From the NCBI GenBank assembly GCA_035222895.1, contig JAVYIG010005296.1, positions 1 through 64,000 on the forward strand: a DNA stretch of 64,000 nt. Direction: 5' to 3'. Source of the stretch: Strongylocentrotus droebachiensis (Eukaryota > Echinodermata > Echinoidea > Camarodonta > Strongylocentrotidae). Shown here piece by piece: positions 59,901 through 64,000 of the stretch (within the stretch, counting starts at the first letter, position 1; every line of letters starts with the position of its first letter). The notes below the pieces were generated by a model, which was not told the origin of the DNA, ran no database searches, and was given only the letters and a program-made list of their open reading frames with translations. The translations under genes were made by a program, and so were the position numbers.

Positions 59901-62900
59901 TAAAAAAATAGGAAAAAAATAGAAGAAAAAAAAAATTCGGGACTATTTTTTCCCTATTTTCCCCCTATATTTTTCCTATTTGTTTCCGACTGGGGATGGC
60001 TCTCACATTGGTGAGGAACTACAATGAGGATCCTAAATGATGATTGCAAGGAATCTTACCACATTCACGCATCAGAGATAGAGAGAGCAGGACAGATCGA
60101 GCACACTAACTAAGGGTCTTTTAAACAACTATCTCCTTCGATCCTCTTAATAGCAAAACTCTTGTATATATTCAAAGGTATCTCAAAGGCTCCCTTTGCA
60201 ACCCAAAATAAATATTCTGCAAAGGTATTTCTCATACATTGGCAAGCCAAAGCTATTATTATGGTCCCATATGTCACTGACCACATGTAATGTCTTCATC
60301 CACCCGATAATTGAATTGATTTGCAAGCCCAACTACTACCAAAGATCAAGTACTCCTGTTGAAAATCAATGTTCAGAATACCATGATGACACAAAATGAC
60401 AAAATGACCAAATATCTTGGACTTGCCCACATGTACATGTACTTCCTATAAATGTATACGGCATAGAATCCCCCGGGGTATGTAGATTTAAATTTAAATA
60501 CGGTATAGCCTTTTCACATCCTTATTCATCATCTTTTCATCATCGTTTAGCATCTGCTTTTTCCATGCTGTGGGGTTTGACATTTTATTTCCCTTAGGCA
60601 TAAAAAAAAGATTTTGTATCGCCCTTTGCGACTGACCCAAAAATCTTGAAATCTATGGTCGGCTTTTTTTTTTTTTTTTTTTTTTACCGTTTCTTTGAGA
60701 AAAAAATGTATTAAAGGTAATACAAAGTTTTGGTATGGGGTCATGAATTTGGTTCAAATGAACATATTGGAAGCATATGCAGTCCTACAACATTAAGTGA
60801 TCATTGTCGCTGTTGAAATTGAGTCTAAAGTTATGAAATTGTAATTATAAACTCTTTATGTTGTATAGCTCCCTCTCAAGGTCAAGATATTAATTAAGAT
60901 ATAAAACAATGTTTAATGTCTAAAATCGACCGATTAGCTATTCCCGTTCGGAAATTATATATCACAACTACATATTCTGAGATTTTCATGGTCGCAGCTA
61001 CCATTGTACGGCCATAGGCGCTATTTGAAATTTATCAAAATTTACCGGGAGCACCAGTAAATTTTTATATTCAAGTGTTTTAGGGGCTAAACTTTCTAGT
61101 GCTTATAATACATGCACAGGGGCATCCAAAAGTATCAAAATTGTAAAAAATTACTATCCACCCAATTTTCAAAATTTCCCTGAACTTTGTATTACCTTTA
61201 AAGCATTAAAAACTGAGATATATCAGCCCAAAGAGGGAGAAAAAAAAGGAAAAAAGTTTCTGACCGACCGACCCATGTTTTGGCACCTAAAGGGCAATAC
61301 AACATCTTTTTTTGTTAGGCCTTATGTCCCTTATCCGAGCCTTATGGTCTTCGGCATCCACCTGGGTGAGGCCAGATGCTCTCATTTCTTTCTCCTAGTG
61401 TCTCCATCCAAGTTTTGGGAGATCTACTAGGGTTCTGGGCCCGCAACCTGAAAGTTCATTGCTCTTTGGAGCCAATGGCTGTCTTCCTTCCTAACCACAT
61501 GACCATACCAGTCTACCCATCCTTATCTCACTCATGGCGAATAACTTACATCTTTCATAGTAGTCCATGTTGCCATCAGACATGGGGGTCGTGGTTGATC
61601 CATCGTTGAATGAACATTCATGAGTGACTCGGTTGTAGTTGAAAGACTTGCAAATGAAATCGGTCATCTTGACGCACCGTGAAGCACACTCATCAGGGTA
61701 GACGCCAGATATGACCAATTGACCCGGACCGTTCATGTACGCATGTGGCGTGACAAGGAAGTGGGTTGTAAGATATCCTGTGGAGTTCAAACGTGAAATA
61801 AAAGTAATAGTAATCATACCAGTAGTAATAAATAACAAGAACAATAACAATAACAACATTGACAACAACGATAATGATGATAATAGTAATAATATTAATA
61901 ATAATATTAATAATAATGATAATAATAACAATAAAATAATAACAATGATAATAATAACAAGAAGTAGAAGAAGAAAAATAGTAATAATAACATCAAAGTT
62001 TTGAAGGCATTCTAAAACATTCTCATAATGTACACAATGAATCAAAGTCATCAATTTGTAATTAAGTCACAGATCTTTCCTAATATTTACAGCGAATCAA
62101 TATCTCACCATTTTTCTTGCAGATGAATCCCCTTTCAATCTCACAATTGTTATCATTCCATGTGTCTGTATCAGTGAAGATTTCCATGCAATGTTCACCA
62201 CTGTCACCGACATTATTGGGTTCATCTGAACAAAAAATATCAAAGAGTTGTATGTTAATTGCAACTCTTTATAACACAGGACCCAGGTCTGTCAAGTAAA
62301 CTCTTCCTGATATGTGTTTTCATGCAAAATTGTATAGGTATTTTGAATTTATTGATTTGAATATGACATACCATAGGATGCAAGGATGATACTTGAAGTT
62401 AGAAGTCATACATTAATTAAAGTTAACTTCTGCATGGTAACATTTGACAATCCTTAAGCCAGTGCTATTAACAAGGATGATAGTGAGCCCCCCCCCCCCC
62501 CTCAACCATGCCCTCCTTGAGTAAAATAGAAAAAAGAGGACTCGGGGGGGGGGGGGGAAATGGCATCTAACAACATTCTCCCCCATTTCAGTAAGAAAAT
62601 TGGGGGGAAATCGGGAAAAATCGGGAAAAATAGGAAAGAATAGAGAAAATAAGGGGAAAATCAGGATAAAAAGGGGGGGGGGGATCGGGAAACCGATTTA
62701 AATTGGGTAATTATCAGGCCTCTATTAACAGCAGGTACCTGTAGCTGTTTCTTTAACCTTGTACAAAAATTGCACGAAGCTATGTAAAATACATGGGAAT
62801 CTCCTTGATGTGTCACAATATGTTTTGATGTTTTGTTAGTTTGTTCAGTTATGGTTACTTGCACATTCATATGGTATTCTGCAGTTGTTGGAATATGTCA

Positions 62901-63753
62901 TCCGGGATAGAACTTGACTTACTAGGAGCCCAATTGAGATAAGAAAAACCTGATCCATCAGTCCACTCCCAGCCTCCCTCATTGGTGAAATCTGTTCCTC
63001 CAATCCACATGTCATTCTCAATAGTAGAGAGCCGGCCTAGGCAAAAGAAAAGAAAGTAATCAATAAAGTCATTACAATGCTCATAAAATTCATACATACC
63101 TTGATTTTTTTAAATGTATTTCTAAAAATATTTGCATAACCTACGTATCATTTCTTTGAATTACCTCATTGAACTGGATGCATTATTTTGAAGGCATCTT
63201 GAGCATCTTTAGAGATCGACATGTTCACTTCATAAATATTGTCTTCCTCATCATCATCACTGACATTATTATTATCATTATTATTATTAATATTATTGAT
63301 ATTATTATTATTACTAATATTGTTATAATTGTTATCATTATCATTGTTATTGTAATCATTTTTTATTATTTTTCATTTTTTAAATAATCATTATTATTAT
63401 AATTATTACAATTACTATCATTATCATTTTATTACTATTATCATTATCATTATTATAGTCATCATTTTCCCATTTAATATGTTTATGTAATAATTATTAC
63501 TTATAGTGCTTTTATATAATCATATGCTTTGTTCTTATAAGTGTGTTAGATGTTAAACAAGGTCATATTAAGAACTCACCATTCATGTACGTTTGTTCAT
63601 CTTTACTTGCTATACTTGCTAAATCTCCACCTTGCACTTGGCAGTATTCTCTGGCATCAGCCCAGCTCATGTAATCACTATACCTGAACAAATAGCAATT
63701 CTGCCCAGTCACATCAAAGTCCCATCCATTGCCACATCGAGGGTCAAAAATAG
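31158..63753 (-). CDS. Mannose-receptor-like transmembrane protein with eight visible C-type lectin domains (5' incomplete)
   Basis: Twenty-six exons on the - strand, about 1326 codons, all with AG/GT boundaries and matching phases. In transcript order: 63753-63580, 63036-62923, 62225-62109, 61777-61550, 57632-57417, 56775-56615, 55638-55528, 54577-54456, 52031-51883, 51268-51051, 50519-50380, 49695-49649, 48559-48392, 40233-40186, 39833-39643, 39087-39008, 38680-38586, 38125-37859, 37380-37232, 36534-36435, 35883-35642, 34963-34792, 34003-33776, 33121-32942, 32464-32435, 31390-31158. Eight CTLDs, one PAN/apple domain, a stalk, one membrane helix and a cytoplasmic tail with FDNALY, as in mannose receptor (FENTLY). 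The expected role is endocytic or phagocytic recognition of glycans at the cell surface. Vertebrate relatives have an N-terminal cysteine-rich and FNII domain; none is seen here, and more exons lie past the right edge. Confidence 0.9.
31848..32162. mobile_element. MITE with about 50-bp inverted ends
   Basis: Left end CCAGGGGTCTGTTTCACAAA followed by GATCCTAAGTC; right end is its reverse complement with a few changes. The 315-bp element lies in the last intron of the lectin gene. The core is AT-rich and non-coding. Confidence 0.82.
32942..34003 (-). CDS. Lectin gene: CTLD H (membrane-proximal)
   Basis: Exons 34003-33776 and 33121-32942. Contains CPEEWTPYHDGCYKVYAAQT, SWPEALFQCSQLNGTLASIH, VWSGLRRETAGGFVWED, NNGEPTYATQPGYEDC and KWNDVDC. 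EPT replaces EPN; WND is kept. Confidence 0.92.
33393..33630 (-). mobile_element. LINE 3' fragment, copy 1
   Basis: On the - strand it reads SKAIDYGKQYGLSGC and, further on, KAWNETPEEDMRVCAWPHPG, like the W..T..EDM block near the end of LINE ORF2. A homologous fragment lies at about 60520-61510, split there by another element. Confidence 0.55.
34030..34115. repeat. GA/GTGA microsatellite
   Basis: (GA)n followed by GTGT and (GTGA)n, 27 bp beyond the acceptor side of the CTLD H exon (34003). Confidence 0.9.
34482..34675 (+). mobile_element. tRNA-derived SINE, copy 1
   Basis: Starts GGAGGCGCGGCTCAGTGGTA; box A (GGCTCAGTGG) and box B (GGTTCAAAAC) are spaced as in a tRNA promoter. A tRNA-unrelated body (GCCCTTTGGTAAGACATTAA) follows, then a tail of AAAC repeats. 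Confidence 0.83.
34792..35883 (-). CDS. Lectin gene: CTLD G (degenerate site)
   Basis: Exons 35883-35642 and 34963-34792. Linker PNGSPPPDEPNE, then CRDGFTQFGTGCYQVVDRPY, PLWIGLYQVDGEFKWTDAWP, SEPSGAPGEGC and WDDTNC. EPS and WDD replace EPN and WND, so ordinary Ca2+/mannose binding may be weakened. Confidence 0.9.
36202..36380. mobile_element. TA-flanked mariner-like MITE
   Basis: Begins TACAGTGAAACC and ends GGTTTGACTGTA, with TA at both outer edges as for Tc1/mariner. 179 bp, non-coding, in a lectin intron. Confidence 0.65.
36435..38125 (-). CDS. Lectin gene: CTLD F
   Basis: Begins inside exon 38125-37859 (CQTGWLRFDNRCYKIYGLDD), then 37380-37232 and 36534-36435. Contains AMWIGLSDSIVSGQFYWTD, EPNNLGGEDC and KWNDLSCDAALGFIC. 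EPN and WND are intact. Confidence 0.9.
36580..36720 (+). mobile_element. tRNA-derived SINE, copy 2 (diverged)
   Basis: Same family as the copy at 34482: ACTCAGTGGTAAGCTAGAGC, GGTCTCGTAACCA, then GCCCTTTGTTAAGGCATTAA. Box B is eroded, so it is older than copy 1. Confidence 0.75.
37859..39833 (-). CDS. Lectin gene: CTLD E
   Basis: Exons 39833-39643, 39087-39008, 38680-38586 and the first part of 38125-37859. Contains CLTNQDWILYPQNNYCYFF, SWMNANEYCMQSGGYLASIH, NPWIGLREYTTEGVFSWSD, EPNDYNGEEQC and TWNDANC. EPN and WND are intact. The last exon goes on through linker NIAPVTHPPTVSP to the start of CTLD F. Confidence 0.9.
38700..38775. repeat. GA microsatellite
   Basis: (GA)n-rich tract just upstream (in transcript sense) of the acceptor at 38680; on the - strand it contributes a long pyrimidine tract. 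Confidence 0.85.
39386..39605. mobile_element. GC-rich element with inverted ends
   Basis: GCTATATGCCCGGCCCCCCA near 39390 and its reverse complement ending GGGGCCGGGGCTATATG near 39602 bracket about 170 bp containing CATGCG and GGTACTTTTCACGCACC. It ends about 40 bp from the CTLD E exon. Confidence 0.6.
40186..40233 (-). CDS. Lectin gene: 48-bp threonine-rich linker exon
   Basis: Encodes THPVYTTIAPSTVTP between CTLD D and CTLD E. Acceptor CTACTGTAG and donor CCAT|GTAAGT. It follows an 8.2-kb intron. Confidence 0.75.
40235..40570. repeat. Purine-rich (GAGAA)n tract
   Basis: About 330 bp of degenerate GAGAGA/GAAAGA, giving a serine/leucine-rich false frame on the - strand. It lies just inside the 3' end of the 8.2-kb intron, so it forms a very long polypyrimidine run near the acceptor at 40233. 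Confidence 0.9.
42207..43106 (-). CDS. Intact 299-codon frame: putative secreted threonine-rich repeat protein
   Basis: I do not recognise this gene. It opens with ATG in good context (A at -3, G at +4), with an in-frame TAA 15 bp upstream, so the start is real for this frame. Residues about 22-36 (WKQITLLLFLTMVQC) look like the hydrophobic core of a signal peptide or anchor. The rest is T/S-rich with several degenerate copies of ESQ-x-x-ETQIQPN (for example ESQLFETQIQPN, ESQYLETQIQSN, ESHFLETQIQPN, SQFVETQIQPN), spaced irregularly at roughly 25-70 residues. It ends RNPSSWGKN. It lies on the same strand as the lectin gene, within its 8.2-kb intron, and is therefore a nested gene, an alternative first exon, or a fortuitous frame in repeat DNA. 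I found no convincing in-phase donor to the next lectin exon and no clear polyadenylation signal. Length and repeat conservation argue against chance. Confidence 0.55.
   Translation of the reverse strand: MEFKLFFKCTTRDNLDDLKLPWKQITLLLFLTMVQCHETRIQTASTLTEENSLRATSLVSTIAQEEYYESQLFETQIQPNEVTTSLKAAPLFAISTTGTVQNHESQYLETQIQSNVVTLMTTAPSATRSTANQAQKSDVGVLQTLIKLRFGATSTDATPLDSGTTLTSVEADYNESHFLETQIQPNVAETSVISTLLAAKSTIMQAEYGSQDIGTQIQPKDGTFTTSRQVENDSQFVETQIQPNIVKSTMGLSKFSGVIKTISETVIVVQAVETKSISPRQLGRKYFFLRRNPSSWGKN
43107..46398. other. Intron DNA, nothing recognised except a TC microsatellite
   Basis: AT-rich unique-looking sequence. At about 45630-45835 there is a (TC)n / CACACA tract that produces serine-leucine false frames. 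No exon or element was found in the rest. Confidence 0.5.
46507..47989. mobile_element. Non-autonomous hAT-like element, 8-bp target duplication
   Basis: CTAAGAAG at 46499-46506 is duplicated at 47990-47997. The ends CAGGCGCGATGGAAG and, from the other side, CATAGGCGCCGGAAG are imperfect inverted repeats with CA termini. No transposase frame. The interior holds G/C homopolymers and a tandem array (next entry). Confidence 0.82.
46730..47340. repeat. Tandem array of about 95-bp GC-rich units inside the hAT-like element
   Basis: Units contain GTCCAGGGGGCAGAGCCCCC, AGCTC.GGG.TTTTAGG and ACGGTCAGATGAGCAT. AGCTC markers lie at 46773, 46891, 46986, 47082, 47175 and 47270. Each unit contains a small hairpin GGGGGC-AGA-GCCCCC. 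Confidence 0.85.
48392..51268 (-). CDS. Lectin gene: CTLD D
   Basis: Begins in the shared exon 51268-51051 (CHDSNWKGYGANCYM), then 50519-50380, 49695-49649 (47 bp) and 48559-48392. Contains RNWDDARMYCLAMGADLASF, LYVGLHDQSEEGGFTWTD, EPNNWGPGEDC and KWNDIYC. EPN and WND are intact. The final donor is the weak AAAA|GTTTGT; it is chosen because it alone keeps phase with the next exon. Confidence 0.87.
51051..54577 (-). CDS. Lectin gene: CTLD C (QPD type)
   Basis: Exons 54577-54456, 52031-51883 and 51268-51051. Contains NGGSCYFVMDTPKNWADARA, NLVSIADRYEQSVLTS, LFWTGLSDVEKPGQYRWSD and LTNWDYAQP|DD, with the D codon split by the intron. The binding-site tripeptide is QPD rather than EPN, and WND is replaced by WRN (LWRNIDC). 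A galactose-type or non-sugar ligand is possible. The last exon continues into linker GRGGYSAPQTIGPTTLPTAP and the start of CTLD D. Confidence 0.88.
52271..53659. mobile_element. Non-autonomous hAT-like element, 8-bp target duplication
   Basis: CCTTTGAC at 52263-52270 is repeated at 53660-53667. The ends are perfect 15-bp inverted repeats CAAGCCTTTTATTAA. ACCGGGAGCC (left) and ACCGGGCGCC (right) motifs recur inside. It carries the fold-back at 52586-52966 and no transposase frame. Confidence 0.88.
52586..52966. repeat. Long fold-back inside a hAT-like element
   Basis: Arms of about 180 bp run from CAAGTTTTAGGCTATCAAA to its complement. Related to the fold-back at 5069-5258 (shared GAAATTAATAATAT, CTAAGAGAAGAGGCAA, GCCGCCATCTT) but more diverged between arms. 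Confidence 0.82.
55528..57632 (-). CDS. Lectin gene: CTLD B
   Basis: Exons 57632-57417, 56775-56615 and 55638-55528. Contains YRCPEGWSGYGNNCYYMY, DLASIHDLNENSF, EFWIGLNDR, EPNNYAGTAEDC and YWNDNLC. EPN and WND are intact. The last exon also carries the linker ENLGPTLEPITPSGCSL. Confidence 0.9.
56873..56912. repeat. (TA)n microsatellite
   Basis: About 20 TA units. Confidence 0.95.
57925..58265 (+). mobile_element. LINE reverse transcriptase fragment, second copy
   Basis: Collinear with 2995-3340 (shared CTATGCCTGGCAATGTCTCC and CACAAGGTTCTATCCTAGG). Reads GVPQGSILGP on the + strand. No hAT ends surround this copy. Confidence 0.7.
58365..59990. repeat. CTATTTTTTCC-type array around a unique core
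   Basis: 58365-58740 and 59560-59985 consist of degenerate ACTATTTTTTCCCTATTTT units, with opposite-strand AAAATAGGAAAAAAATAG stretches near 59500, 59825 and 59910. CCCCAGTCGAGAAAA at 59490 and TTTCCGACTGGGG at 59985 are inverted, marking a probable element of about 505 bp. The core 58750-59480 includes a doubled GGACGAGAGCCTA.AGAGGCTTG motif near 59327-59375. Confidence 0.65.
60520..61510 (-). mobile_element. LINE 3' fragment, copy 2, split by an insertion
   Basis: 60520-60593 and 61325-61510 together correspond to 33393-33630 (shared CATGCTGTGGGGTTTGACAT-like start and CCTAACCACATG end). Reads KTWMETLGERNE on the - strand. Confidence 0.5.
60597..61321. mobile_element. PIF/Harbinger-like MITE with TTA duplication
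   Basis: TTA at 60594-60596 is repeated at 61322-61324. The ends are inverted over about 50-60 bp with some mismatches (left GGCATAAAAAAAAGATTTTG; right complement GGCCTAACAAAAAAAGATGT), including TTGTAT.GCCCTTT. No coding capacity. Confidence 0.75.
61550..61777 (-). CDS. Lectin gene: PAN/apple domain
   Basis: A single 228-bp exon, phase 1 on both sides, encodes YLTTHFLVTPHAYMNGPGQL, then DECASRCVKMTDFICKSFNY and HECSFNDGS. The Cys pattern (EC..RC......IC.SF.Y....EC) fits a PAN/apple module, known for protein or carbohydrate binding. Its symmetric phase would allow clean insertion by exon shuffling between CTLD A and B. Confidence 0.82.
61800..61990. repeat. AAT/AAC-rich microsatellite
   Basis: Degenerate (AAT)n, (AAC)n and (GAA)n, next to the acceptor of the PAN exon. 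Confidence 0.9.
62109..63753 (-). CDS. Lectin gene: CTLD A (first visible)
   Basis: Exons 63753-63580, 63036-62923 and 62225-62109. Starts FDPRCGNGWDFDVTGQNCYL, has SWADAREYCQVQGGDLASIA and DMWIGGTDF, then the split-codon EPN and WNDNNC. EPN plus WND predicts Ca2+-dependent mannose-type binding. The first exon begins mid-codon, so the gene continues to the right of 63753. Confidence 0.9.
62474..62722. mobile_element. Small hAT-like element, 8-bp target duplication
   Basis: TATTAACA at 62466-62473 recurs at 62723-62730. The ends (AGGATGATAGTGAGCC and, from the other side, GAGGCCTGATAATTACCC) are only loosely inverted. The interior has C and G homopolymers and GGGAAAAATCGGG repeats. Confidence 0.6.
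63250..63480. repeat. ATT-rich microsatellite
   Basis: Degenerate (ATT)n/(ATC)n in the intron after the CTLD A first exon. Confidence 0.92.
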
Positions 63754-64000
63754 CTGCGATAGGTGCGTAGGAGTAAGAATGGCAAACATTTCAATTAACT
63801 CTTTAATGGCTTTGGTTGACTACTAGAACAAACCATGGACTACCACAGTAGTCTTTTTCACACAGCATAAATGTAGCATATGCTCAAACAATGTGGCATT
63901 TAGGGTTTGGGATCTATAGCAAATAAAGAGATAATATGTACATCAACAGATGCAATTCTAAGCTCCAAGTTCAAGATCATTTTGTATAATGCAAGAAAGA

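Noticed and set aside
61491-62054. One continuous 187-codon - frame including leucine and isoleucine runs
   Set aside because: Only 61550-61777 is an exon (PAN domain). The hydrophobic N-terminal part comes from the AAT/AAC microsatellite, so it is not a signal peptide.

Overview
The window is nuclear DNA from an animal, most likely an echinoderm and probably a sea urchin. I infer this from long AT-rich introns with GT-AG junctions, a dense mix of DNA transposons and degraded LINE pieces, and a large C-type lectin receptor. The species cannot be fixed from the sequence alone. There are no rRNA, standalone tRNA or prokaryotic features.

Two large multi-exon genes meet tail to tail. On the + strand (3642-26874) lie about 21 exons of a RING-H2 E3 ubiquitin ligase resembling the TTC3/DZIP3 family. 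Its 5' end is missing. It shows a proline/RGG-rich start, a short conserved fold, a KSP-type repeat, acidic and coiled-coil stretches, basic linkers and a C-terminal RING of pattern C-x2-C-x14-C-x-H-x2-H-x2-C-x10-C-x2-C. On the - strand (63753 down to 31158) lie 26 phase-consistent exons of a mannose-receptor-like type I membrane protein: eight C-type lectin domains (CTLDs), a PAN/apple domain between the first two visible CTLDs, a 30-bp stalk exon, a transmembrane helix and a tail with FDNALY, which matches the internalisation motif of the mannose receptor. Its 5' end lies beyond the right edge. About 4.3 kb of convergent 3' flanks separates the stop codons.

The 8.2-kb intron between the fourth and fifth visible CTLDs holds an intact 299-codon reading frame on the same strand (42207-43106). 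It has a signal-like hydrophobic start and several degenerate copies of an ETQIQPN motif. I do not recognise it, and it is the best candidate for something undescribed.

Much of the remaining DNA is mobile. Four insertions have clean 8-bp target duplications typical of hAT elements (2863-3420, 46507-47989, 52271-53659, 62474-62722). There is a PIF/Harbinger-like element with TTA duplications (60597-61321), a piggyBac-like element with TTAA ends (14314-15272), a TA-flanked mariner-like MITE, two tRNA-derived SINE copies, several LINE fragments, and five copies of one repeat family whose internal units carry many AGGTCA-type nuclear-receptor half-sites. Two minisatellites (16-bp and 17-bp units) and several microsatellites account for most of the other long open frames.
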